Part shown: positions 5,108-10,139 of the stretch, one piece after another
Position numbering within the stretch: position 1 is the first letter of the stretch
Layout of the letters: each line of letters starts with the position of its first letter
Assembly (NCBI GenBank): GCA_030740135.1
Contig: JASLXW010000111.1
Coordinates: forward strand, 1-10,139
DNA: 10,139 nt
Direction: 5' to 3'
From: Nitrospinota bacterium
GTDB taxonomy: Bacteria; UBA8248; JACPRG01
Notes under the pieces: generated by a model
Told to the model about the DNA's origin: nothing
Database searches by the model: none
Seen by the model: only the letters and a program-made list of their open reading frames with translations
Translations under genes and position numbers: made by a program

Positions 5108-7165
5108 TCAGGCGTCCATGACGACGCGGACCTTCGTCTCGTAATAGCCGGGAGTTTCACCGTATGTTGAGAGAATGTCGCCCGTGAGGACGTTGACTCC
5201 CCGGTCCTTTTTCAGCCATCCCCCGGCCCGGGCCACGCATACGTCGATCCGGACGCCGTCGTCCAAGACGAATTTCACGGGGTAAGACCCGTGCGCGGAA
5301 ACCAGCCGCCCTTCCGCGTTCTCCTTCACCCCGAAGCGCGCGGCGGTCTCGGGATGAAGCCACGCCTTGGCCTCCCGCCGCTCCTGCGTGGACTCCAGGG
5401 TCTGGGACGCCTGGGACTTGGGGTCTTTCAGCGAGAGTAGATTGAGGGGGTACGGGTCGTCCTCTCCGTCCGGCGGGCCGGGGCCTTCGGCCCGGTCCGT
5501 CCCACCGACGGGCGAGTCCGTGCCGTTCGCGCCGCCGAGGCCGTCCGGCTCCCACGCTTCCAGGAACTCGAACTTGCCGGAGCGGGTCGAAAAATCCCCC
5601 TCCGCGAAAGCCACGTCCGGGGTGTTGGGCTTGCGAAAGACCTCGCTCATCGCCCGCTTGGGGTCGAGGCCGTGCTCCGCCATCGGCGCCAGGACCCCTT
5701 CGAGCAGCTTCTCGACCGGCTCTCCCAGATACGGGTCTTCCACCCCCATGCGTTTCGCCAGCCCGCCGATGATCTCCCAGTCCGTCTTGACGCCGTCCAG
5801 GGGAGCCGCCGCCGGGATCACCGGCCCCACGTAGGGGTTCCAGCTCGCCGGCCGGACGTCGCGCTCCTCCAGAAACATGGCGCACGGCAGGAACAGGTCC
5901 GCGCACTCGGCCGTGTCGGTCATGAATTGGTCCACGACGGTCACGAAGTCGATGGACCGGAGGGCCTTGGCCACCTTCTTGGAGTTGGGGCACTGGGTCA
6001 CCGGGTTTCCGCCGTTGATGAAGGCCGCCCGAAGGGGCAGATCGGACTCGCCCGTCGGCGGGACGGACCCGCCCGTCGGCGGATTTTGGATGTTCAGGAT
6101 GGCCTCGCCCAGGATTCCCTTGGGCGCGGTCCGGCGCTTCGTGATGAACGCCTCCCCCATCAGGGAGCGGTCGAAGGGCGACCAGAAATCGGAGGAGTAC
6201 TGAAGGCCGCCCCCCGGGACCCCGATGTTGCCGGAGACCGCCGCGGCGGCCAGGATGAGGCGGGTGATCTCGGTCCCCTGCCGGTAGTGCTGGGGGCCTT
6301 TACCCATGAGGATGCAGGCGGGATGGTTCCGCTCGAAGAGGCGGGCGATCTCCCGCAGGGTTTCGGGCGGAAGCCCGCTGCCGACCGCCAGCCGGTCCCA
6401 GGAGAAGCTTTCAGCCATTCTCTCGACGGCCTCGGGGTTCGCCGATCGGTTTTCCAGGAAATCCTGGTCGGCCTTGCCCGAATCGAGGAGGTGCTTGCAG
6501 ATGGCGAGCGCCAGAAATCCGTCCCCCCCCGGCCTCGGGGCGTAGTGGCGGTCGCAGAACTTCGCCGACTCGGTCCGGACCGGGTCGATGAGGACGATCT
6601 CGATCCCCCGCTCCCGCTCCCTCCTGATCAGGGGGACGAGGTGGACGGCGTACGCGGCCGGGTTTCGGCCCCACAGAACGATCATCCGGCTGTTGAACAA
6701 GTCCGAGGGGTCATGTCCCGACACGCGGCCCAGGCTCTGGAGCATGCCGGCGAGCCCCGCGCCCAAACAGAGACTGCCCGAAGCGACGGTCGGCCCGCCC
6801 AACCGGTTGAACAAGCGGATGTTGTACTGCTTGGAGATCCCGAATGAGCCCACATCCATGTAATACAGAATCGAGGTCGAGCCGTATTCGTCCACGGCGG
6901 CGCGGAACTTCTCCGCGGCCAGGTCCAGGGCGTCGTCCCACGCGATCTCCCGCCAGCCGGACTTCGTCTTCCGCCTCGGCCGCGTCACCCGCTCGGGGCC
7001 ATAGAGCCGGTCGAGAAACCGATTGAGGCGGATGCACAGGAAACCCTCGGTGTAGGGATGATCCTGGGCGCCGCGCAGGCGGACGACCCGCCCGTCCTCG
7101 ACGTCGGCGTCAATGCCGCAGGCGTCCTGGCAATCCAGCGCGCAGGTGGTCCGGATGGTTTTCAT
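5108..7165 (-). CDS. Molybdopterin oxidoreductase (DMSO-reductase superfamily, BisC/COG0243-like), cytoplasmic
   Basis: 685 residues. The ATG at 7165 has GGAGG six bases upstream; an in-frame start at 7216 adds 17 residues without a binding site. Near the N-terminus CxxxCxxxC at 8, 12, 16 plus Cys44 bind a 4Fe-4S cluster; Arg46 follows where many relatives have Lys. Next come WxEISWDEAL-like residues (WREIAWDDAL, 71-80), Cys133 in GSLCLGAG at the position of the usual molybdenum ligand, WGRNPA at 165-170, and IDPVRTESAKFCDRHYAPRPGGD near 193-215, which contacts the cofactor. The molydop-binding domain is C-terminal (from about PYPLNLLSLKDPKSQASQ). There is no Tat signal and no neighbouring FeS or membrane subunit, so it likely works alone or with soluble partners; the substrate is unknown. 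Two loops carry repeat-derived insertions (residues 361-374 and about 549-557). It is divergent from the SDR. The downstream amidohydrolase remnant suggests a former two-gene catabolic unit. Confidence 0.93.
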   Translation of the reverse strand: MKTIRTTCALDCQDACGIDADVEDGRVVRLRGAQDHPYTEGFLCIRLNRFLDRLYGPERVTRPRRKTKSGWREIAWDDALDLAAEKFRAAVDEYGSTSILYYMDVGSFGISKQYNIRLFNRLGGPTVASGSLCLGAGLAGMLQSLGRVSGHDPSDLFNSRMIVLWGRNPAAYAVHLVPLIRRERERGIEIVLIDPVRTESAKFCDRHYAPRPGGDGFLALAICKHLLDSGKADQDFLENRSANPEAVERMAESFSWDRLAVGSGLPPETLREIARLFERNHPACILMGKGPQHYRQGTEITRLILAAAAVSGNIGVPGGGLQYSSDFWSPFDRSLMGEAFITKRRTAPKGILGEAILNIQNPPTGGSVPPTGESDLPLRAAFINGGNPVTQCPNSKKVAKALRSIDFVTVVDQFMTDTAECADLFLPCAMFLEERDVRPASWNPYVGPVIPAAAPLDGVKTDWEIIGGLAKRMGVEDPYLGEPVEKLLEGVLAPMAEHGLDPKRAMSEVFRKPNTPDVAFAEGDFSTRSGKFEFLEAWEPDGLGGANGTDSPVGGTDRAEGPGPPDGEDDPYPLNLLSLKDPKSQASQTLESTQERREAKAWLHPETAARFGVKENAEGRLVSAHGSYPVKFVLDDGVRIDVCVARAGGWLKKDRGVNVLTGDILSTYGETPGYYETKVRVVMDA
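5494..5519 (-). repeat. Inverted copy of the GC-rich hairpin repeat inside the molybdopterin oxidoreductase gene
   Basis: Read on the minus strand, 5519-5499 matches the 21-bp unit at 6044-6064 with a single C-to-T change, and the match continues five bases (GGACC) into the next unit. The change keeps pairing in the predicted stem (G-C becomes G-T). It is opposite in orientation to the copy at 6044-6085 and read in another frame, giving the in-frame peptide TDSPVGGTDR in a Gly/Pro/Asp-rich linker that lies just before the C-terminal domain. Confidence 0.75.
6044..6085 (+). repeat. Tandem pair of 21-bp GC-rich hairpin repeats inside the molybdopterin oxidoreductase gene
   Basis: Two adjacent 21-bp units (6044-6064 and 6065-6085) share the exact 13-mer CGCCCGTCGGCGG at 6049-6061 and 6070-6082. 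They differ only at the fifth base and the last three. Each core can fold as CTCGCC-CGTC-GGCGGG. Because 21 is a multiple of three, the oxidoreductase reads through as two heptapeptides, NPPTGGS and VPPTGES (residues 361-374). These are placed in a loop between ILNIQ and LPLRAAFINGGNP, where relatives are normally shorter. Confidence 0.8.
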
Positions 7166-7222
7166 GGGCTTCCTCCCCCCCCACCGATTCATTCTTCCGG
7201 GCAGGACCGCGCCCACCCCGGA

Positions 7223-7252
7223 TTGATCATTCCGACAACGTGAATTTATTAT
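7223..7252 (+). promoter_or_regulatory. Candidate sigma-70 promoter for the SDR gene
   Basis: TTGATC (7223-7228), an 18-base spacer and TATTAT (7247-7252) sit in the only AT-rich patch of this intergenic region, about 100 bp before the SDR start. By position the transcript would begin near 7259. Motif match only. Confidence 0.5.
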
Positions 7253-7253
7253 A
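7248..7253 (-). promoter_or_regulatory. Candidate -10 box for the molybdopterin oxidoreductase gene
   Basis: A perfect TATAAT on the minus strand, about 83 bp before the oxidoreductase ATG. No recognisable -35 lies 16-18 bases further up. It shares five of its six bases with the opposite-strand TATTAT, so the two divergent promoters would compete for polymerase. Confidence 0.4.
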
Positions 7254-7351
7254 GGTCATTGATTGGAAATCCGGTATCGACCGAGCGGGCGGCCCCACCG
7301 GACGCCGGCGGCTTTCAACCCCGCGAATCCGCCACGGAAGGAGCCGATGAA

Positions 7352-8122
7352 ATGGACCTGGGACTCAAAGACCGCGTCGCGATGATCACCGGGGGGAGCC
7401 GGGGGCTCGGGAAGGCCTCCGCCCTGGCCCTGGCGGCCGAGGGCTGCCGCGTCAGCACAATGGCCCGCGGCGCCGAGGATCTGGAAACGGCCGGACGAGA
7501 GATCGAGGCCCGGGGCGTCGAGGCGCTCACGATTCAGGGGGACGCCGGAAAGAAGGAGGACGCCGAGCGGTTTTTCGCCGAGACCCTGGCCCGATTCGGG
7601 CGGGTGGACATCCTCGTCAACAACATCGGCGGCTCCAGTCCGGGCGGAAACATCGACGGCGACGACGAGACCTGGCGGCGGGCGTTCGAGATCAACTTCT
7701 TCTCGGCGGTCGCCCTGACGCGCCTGGCCCTGCCCGGGATGAGAAAAAGCGGCTGGGGCCGGATCATCAACATTTCCTCCATCTTCGGCCGGGAGTGGGG
7801 GGGCAACGCCACGTACATGTCCTCCAAGGCCGCGATGATCGCCCTGACCAAGCAGATCGCCCGCTCCGTGACGGACGACGCGATCACCGTCAATTCCATC
7901 GCCCCCGGATCGATCATGTTCGAGGGCGGCTCCTGGTGGAAGCGCCGCCGGGAGGACCCCGAGACAATCGACGCCTTCGTCCGCGCCGAGATGCCCTACG
8001 GCCGGATGGGCCGGCCCGAGGAGATCGGAAGCGTCGTGGCCTTCCTGGCGTCCGCGCCGGCCAGTCTCATCAACGGCGTTTGCCTCAACGTGGACGGCGG
8101 GCAGTCCCGCTCGCTGATCTAA
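7352..8122 (+). CDS. Short-chain dehydrogenase/reductase (SDR, classical 3-oxoacyl-ACP-reductase-like)
   Basis: 256 residues, the normal size for a classical SDR. The ATG at 7352 has AAGGAG eight bases upstream; the longer in-frame start at 7259 overlaps the predicted transcription start. A Rossmann-fold NAD(P)-dependent oxidoreductase: cofactor motif TGGSRGLG at 13-20, Asp64 in GDAG for the adenine ring, NNIGG at 90-94 in place of the usual NNAG, structural Asn114, catalytic Ser142 (NISS), Tyr155 and Lys159 (YMSSK), then NSIAPGSI at 181-188 and the C-terminal NVDGG. Arg residues after the glycine motif (Arg39 in MARG) suggest NADP(H), but that is inference. The substrate loop at about 189-215 (EGGSWWKRRREDPETIDAF) is that of the group acting on hydroxy or keto acids and alcohols. 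It is a single-gene unit with its own promoter candidate and strong terminator, divergent from the Mo enzyme. Confidence 0.95.
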   Translation: MDLGLKDRVAMITGGSRGLGKASALALAAEGCRVSTMARGAEDLETAGREIEARGVEALTIQGDAGKKEDAERFFAETLARFGRVDILVNNIGGSSPGGNIDGDDETWRRAFEINFFSAVALTRLALPGMRKSGWGRIINISSIFGREWGGNATYMSSKAAMIALTKQIARSVTDDAITVNSIAPGSIMFEGGSWWKRRREDPETIDAFVRAEMPYGRMGRPEEIGSVVAFLASAPASLINGVCLNVDGGQSRSLI

Positions 8123-8136
8123 CGCAGCCCGAAAAA

Positions 8137-8168
8137 AAGGCCCCGCGGCGCACCCGCCGCGGGGCCTT
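8137..8168. terminator. Bidirectional intrinsic terminator between convergent SDR and cupredoxin-fold genes
   Basis: Perfect 14-bp inverted repeat: AAGGCCCCGCGGCG, loop CACC, CGCCGCGGGGCCTT. It begins 14 bases after the SDR stop. A run of seven A (8132-8138) on the left gives a U-tract for transcripts coming from the right. On the right the sequence after the stem is T-rich (TTCTCCATTTCTCCTTTTTC), serving transcripts from the left. It also lies 26 bases downstream of the cupredoxin-fold stop, so it serves both genes. Confidence 0.92.
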
Positions 8169-8193
8169 CTCCATTTCTCCTTTTTCTTTTCCC

Positions 8194-8649
8194 TTATGCG
8201 CCCGCCGGTTTGTCGTTCCTGACCGGTATCAATCCCCTCGCGGGTTTTGAGCCTTCCCCGCCGGGGACGCCGTCCGGGGCCACCGAGTAATCAAAAGTTC
8301 CCGACTGGACGAAGCACAAGCTGGCCACGCCGCCCGGGGGAATCGACTGGGCCCAGTACTCGCCTCCCTGGAGAACAAACCGCGTCGGGGCGACGCAGGC
8401 CCGCTTGACCTTCTCGCCGATGCCGAAAATGATGTTGACCGCTTTGTCCGTGGCGTTATGCCAAATGACCGTCGTGCCGCGATCGATCACAATTTGCTCG
8501 ACGGACATGAATCCTTCGAGGACGTCGATCTGAACGGTCCCGCCGAAGCCCTTCAGCTTGCCCTGGGCCAGGCCGTCCGCGTTCAGCGCGGCCAGCGAAA
8601 CGGCGGCGACGATCGCAAGGAGCCACAAGGGCGCATTCCGCTTCTTCAT
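8194..8649 (-). CDS. Secreted cupredoxin-fold protein lacking the usual copper ligands
   Basis: 151 residues. The ATG at 8649 follows GGAGGA with an 8-base spacer. Signal peptide: KKR then a hydrophobic stretch to about residue 28, cleavage near GLAQ. The mature part follows the cupredoxin plan: a beta strand ending SVEQIVIDRGTTVIWHNATDKAVNIIF (49-75) in place of the usual VTWVNxDxxxHTV, and SIPPGGVASLCFVQSGTFDYSV (102-123) in place of the F-x-PGTYxYxCxxH loop. Thus the first His position reads Val/Asn, and the C-terminal Cys-x-x-His is missing. What remains is His64, Cys85 and Cys112; the two Cys may form a disulfide. It is therefore probably not a type 1 copper protein, and might be structural or bind another ligand. 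Gly/Pro-rich C-terminal tail. Single-gene unit with a predicted promoter overlapped by a palindrome. Fold call from sequence pattern only. Confidence 0.7.
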   Translation of the reverse strand: MKKRNAPLWLLAIVAAVSLAALNADGLAQGKLKGFGGTVQIDVLEGFMSVEQIVIDRGTTVIWHNATDKAVNIIFGIGEKVKRACVAPTRFVLQGGEYWAQSIPPGGVASLCFVQSGTFDYSVAPDGVPGGEGSKPARGLIPVRNDKPAGA

Positions 8650-8747
8650 CTTCTTTATCCTCCTCCTGCCTGAGAGAAACACGGGTTTCGGAGGCGCCTC
8701 CGCATTCTCGATGATGAAAACAGTCCTGTCGTGATTTTATTTCGGAT

Positions 8748-8760
8748 GATAATTATTATC
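8748..8760. promoter_or_regulatory. Operator-like palindrome GATAAT-T-ATTATC (Fur-box-like)
   Basis: A perfect 6-1-6 inverted repeat. GATAAT hexamers in this arrangement are the building block of Fur boxes. It covers the -10 box and predicted transcription start of the cupredoxin-fold gene, an ideal repressor position. Other regulators bind similar AT palindromes, so assignment to Fur is inference. Confidence 0.45.
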
Positions 8761-8783
8761 TGATCAAAAATAGTAGGGTGTAA
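8755..8783 (-). promoter_or_regulatory. Sigma-70 promoter candidate for the cupredoxin-fold gene
   Basis: On the minus strand TTACAC (8783-8778), a 17-base spacer and GATAAT (8760-8755). Transcription would start near 8748, giving a leader of about 100 nt. The -10 box forms one arm of the palindrome at 8748-8760. Confidence 0.55.
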
Positions 8784-8786
8784 CGA

Positions 8787-8807
8787 ATTTCCACATATCT
8801 TGGAAAT
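8787..8807. promoter_or_regulatory. Inverted repeat ATTTCCA-N7-TGGAAAT
   Basis: Perfect 7-bp arms separated by seven bases (CATATCT), immediately upstream of the predicted -35 box of the cupredoxin-fold promoter. Arms of this spacing suit a dimeric transcription factor acting as activator. No matching family is recognised. Confidence 0.4.
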
Positions 8808-8819
8808 ATTCACAAACAC

Positions 8820-8832
8820 TTATCATTGATAA
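8820..8832. promoter_or_regulatory. Palindrome TTATCA-T-TGATAA
   Basis: Perfect 6-1-6 inverted repeat, with the same geometry and similar composition to the palindrome 72 bp to the left. It may be a second site for the same regulator, on the upstream side of the cupredoxin-fold promoter. Confidence 0.4.
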
Positions 8833-8962
8833 AAATAATAAACCCATGACAACCGTCTTCTTCAAAGAATATTCCCGAAAAGCTCGAAGATTTGAATCGG
8901 TGCGGACAGCGCCCGGCGCGGCCTCCTCGCGGAACAGCCGGGCCACCCTCGGCCTCCCCCGC

Positions 8963-8991
8963 TTTATCGCGAGGCATTCATCTCATATAAT
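8963..8991 (+). promoter_or_regulatory. Sigma-70 promoter candidate for the TlpA-like gene
   Basis: A perfect TATAAT at 8986-8991 with a weak TTTATC at 8963-8968 and a 17-base spacer. Transcription would start near 8998, 42 bases before the GTG start. Confidence 0.55.
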
Positions 8992-9039
8992 CAGGGCGAC
9001 TGTTCCAAGCCCACCCGCACGAAGGGGGATCGTCCGCCC

Positions 9040-9657
9040 GTGAACGCGCACCGAGTCCTTTCCGCTGTTTTGGCTTCAGGCATTCTGGCGCTGGCCGCGT
9101 CATCCGGCGTAGAGGCCGGCTGGTGGGATTGGCTCAAGGGAAAACCCGAAGCCCCGAAAAGCATCGAACAGCGCGCGCGGGAGGCGGGCGACGTGGGCAT
9201 CCGTCCGGGCCTGCTGGCCCCGGATTTCGAGTTGGAGCGCCTGGGAGGCGGAACCCTGCGGCTCTCGTCCTACCGGAACCGCAAAGCGGTGATCCTGAAC
9301 TTCTGGGCGACCTGGTTCGCTCCCTGTCGGAAGGAAATGCCCTCCCTCGAGGCCTTGGGCCGGTCTCACGCGAAAGACGGATTGATGGTCCTGGGCGTCA
9401 ACATCGACGCGGACGAGCCCGCCGCCGGCAACGCGGCGGCGTTCGCAAAACAGACAGGCGTCACCTTTCCCGTCGCCCTGGATCCCCAGGGCCGGGCGGC
9501 GCGGGCGTACGCCGTCCACGGCCTCCCCGTCACCTACCTCATCGGACGCGACGGTCTCATCGCAAAACGGATCTTCGGGGACAGGGACTGGGTGCGCCCG
9601 GACGTGCGCGCGCGGGTGAAGCGTCTCCTCCTCGGACGGGACACCTCGGCCCCCTGA
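9040..9657 (+). CDS. Secreted TlpA/ResA-like thioredoxin-fold protein with FAPC in place of CxxC
   Basis: 205 residues, starting with GTG. A G-rich binding site (AAGGGGG) ends 11 bases upstream, and no better start is seen. Signal peptide 1-26 (hydrophobic AVLASGILALAASSG, cleavage after VEA), so it acts in the periplasm or outside the cytoplasmic membrane. The AhpC/TSA-TlpA domain runs from about 56 to 195: GLLAPDFELERLGGGTLRLSSYRNRKAVILNFWATW, then FAPC at 93-96, GLMVLGVNIDADEP at 114-127, and the cis-proline motif GLPVTYLI at 162-169. Family members have W-C-x-P-C; here the nucleophilic first Cys is Phe93 (TTC, one base from TGC), leaving Cys96 as the only cysteine in the protein. Ordinary disulfide reduction is therefore impossible; the protein could be a single-thiol or structural variant, or a mutant. 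Its single-gene unit ends 22 bp from the convergent EamA gene, with no terminator seen. Confidence 0.88.
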   Translation: MNAHRVLSAVLASGILALAASSGVEAGWWDWLKGKPEAPKSIEQRAREAGDVGIRPGLLAPDFELERLGGGTLRLSSYRNRKAVILNFWATWFAPCRKEMPSLEALGRSHAKDGLMVLGVNIDADEPAAGNAAAFAKQTGVTFPVALDPQGRAARAYAVHGLPVTYLIGRDGLIAKRIFGDRDWVRPDVRARVKRLLLGRDTSAP

Positions 9658-9679
9658 GCCGAAACCCCGCAAATCCCCC

Positions 9680-10139
9680 TTACCGAAATCCCAAAAGCAG
9701 CCAGGCCCCGGCCGCCATCAGGACGGCGCCGACGAAGACGCTCGCGCCCATCTTCTCCCTCCCCCGGCCGGTCAGAAAGACAATGGCGGCGACAAAAACG
9801 GGTTTGACAAAAATCAGGGGGACCACGACGGAGACCGGTCCGGACATTAGGGCCAGAAAGAACGTGGCCTGCGCGCCCGCCATCACGAGACCCCCGGCGA
9901 AAAAGAGTCGCGCGGACCTCCGCTCGAACGCGAACCGCTCCGGCCGGGGGAAGACCGGGCCCAGCAACAGAAGCGTCACGAACCCGCCCATCCCCGCCAA
10001 CGCCGACGCCAGGGGGATGGACGCGATGTTCCCCAGCCCGACCTTGCGGAAGAGCGGACTCACGCCGAACAGAAGGGCCGTGAGGAGGGGAAGCGCCAGG
10101 TCCGCCGGGCCCAGCCGCCGGTTCTCCCCCCCCGGTCTC
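9680..10139 (-). CDS. EamA/DMT-family permease, second half (5' end outside window)
   Basis: 152 codons, open at the right edge; a GTG at 10063 is internal, since the frame and the homology continue upstream (ENRRLGPADLALPLLTALLFG). The segment is the C-terminal EamA repeat of a drug/metabolite transporter: a cytoplasmic linker followed by five membrane helices, at about LALPLLTALLFGVSP, ASIPLASALAGMGGFVTLLL, ARLFFAGGLVMAGAQATFFLALM, VSVVVPLIFVKPVFVAAIVFL and ASVFVGAVLMAAGAWLLL. The pattern with proline in helix 4 (VVPLIFVKPVF) is typical of the repeat, where relatives have SxxxPxxxALxSxLxLGE; the closing LGE reads TGR here. Full family members have about 280-300 residues and ten helices. They export amino acids, nucleosides or other metabolites across the inner membrane; the substrate cannot be told. 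Confidence 0.85.
   Translation of the reverse strand, partial: RPGGENRRLGPADLALPLLTALLFGVSPLFRKVGLGNIASIPLASALAGMGGFVTLLLLGPVFPRPERFAFERRSARLFFAGGLVMAGAQATFFLALMSGPVSVVVPLIFVKPVFVAAIVFLTGRGREKMGASVFVGAVLMAAGAWLLLGFR

Larger units (their letters stand above)
8650..9039. other. 390-bp intergenic region with an AT-rich core
   Basis: The stretch 8735-8880 is strikingly AT-rich against the GC-rich surroundings. It holds three palindromes (8748-8760, 8787-8807, 8820-8832), a minus-strand promoter candidate for the cupredoxin-fold gene and, at its right end, a plus-strand promoter candidate for the TlpA-like gene. Short open frames here (8764-8946 minus and 8846-9043 plus) lack ribosome binding sites and family resemblance. 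Confidence 0.6.

Noticed and set aside
5672..6847. 391-codon plus-strand frame antisense to the molybdopterin oxidoreductase.
   Set aside because: No recognisable domain; produced by high GC at third positions of the real gene.
8764..8946. 60-codon minus-strand frame with a hydrophobic stretch (GLLFLSMISVCEY), a possible small membrane protein.
   Set aside because: No usable ribosome binding site, it overlaps the palindromes and the promoter candidate, and half the frame is ordinary GC-rich spacer.
8846..9043. 65-codon plus-strand frame before the TlpA-like gene.
   Set aside because: No ribosome binding site; spans the predicted promoter of the next gene; Arg/Ser/Pro-rich without pattern.

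Overview
The window is a GC-rich chromosomal segment, with G/C runs of 8 to 11 bases. It reads as an environmental bacterium with oligotrophic or anaerobic leanings. The gene mix (NMT1-type solute-binding protein, C45 acyltransferase-like hydrolase, stand-alone cytoplasmic molybdopterin enzyme, glutaredoxin-thioredoxin reductase fusion, SDR) would suit Desulfobacterota, Methylomirabilota/Rokubacteria or Tectomicrobia-like lineages. Nothing here fixes the taxon: there is no rRNA, tRNA or ribosomal protein gene. I see no phage, CRISPR or insertion sequence.

Layout. Positions 1-1755 (minus) hold an uptake/hydrolysis pair: an NMT1/THI5-type periplasmic binding protein, interrupted by an in-frame TAG, followed by a C45-family acyltransferase/amidohydrolase that runs off the left edge. 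Positions 2051-3322 (minus) encode an MFS efflux-type transporter. Across a short divergent region with an 11-G tract, 3505-4695 (plus) encodes a single-chain glutaredoxin plus AhpF/TrxB-type flavin reductase. Positions 4696-5107 hold a truncated, frameshifted remnant of a metal-dependent amidohydrolase (minus), probably once the downstream partner of the molybdopterin oxidoreductase at 5108-7165 (minus). A divergent promoter region separates that gene from an SDR at 7352-8122 (plus), which ends at a perfect 14-bp-stem terminator shared with a convergent secreted cupredoxin-fold protein (8194-8649, minus). A 390-bp AT-rich regulatory region with three palindromes and two promoter candidates separates it from a secreted TlpA-like thioredoxin-fold protein at 9040-9657 (plus). 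The second half of an EamA/DMT permease (9680-10139, minus) runs off the right edge.

How the genes work together. The left part looks like import of a small organic compound followed by amide hydrolysis or acyl transfer. The middle and right parts are rich in redox functions (dithiol reductase, Mo enzyme, NAD(P)-dependent dehydrogenase, cupredoxin fold, thioredoxin fold), but they lie in separate transcription units, and two of the secreted folds lack the canonical active-site residues.

The most unusual signals are: a small family of GC-rich hairpin-forming 21-bp repeats, two of whose sites lie inside the reading frame of the Mo enzyme (one as a two-unit tandem encoding two heptapeptides) and a third at the broken end of the amidohydrolase remnant; an amber codon inside an otherwise intact binding protein; a TlpA-like protein with FAPC instead of CxxC; and a palindrome overlapping the predicted -10 box of the cupredoxin gene. 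The lesions could be real decay or consensus errors in an assembled genome; reads would decide.
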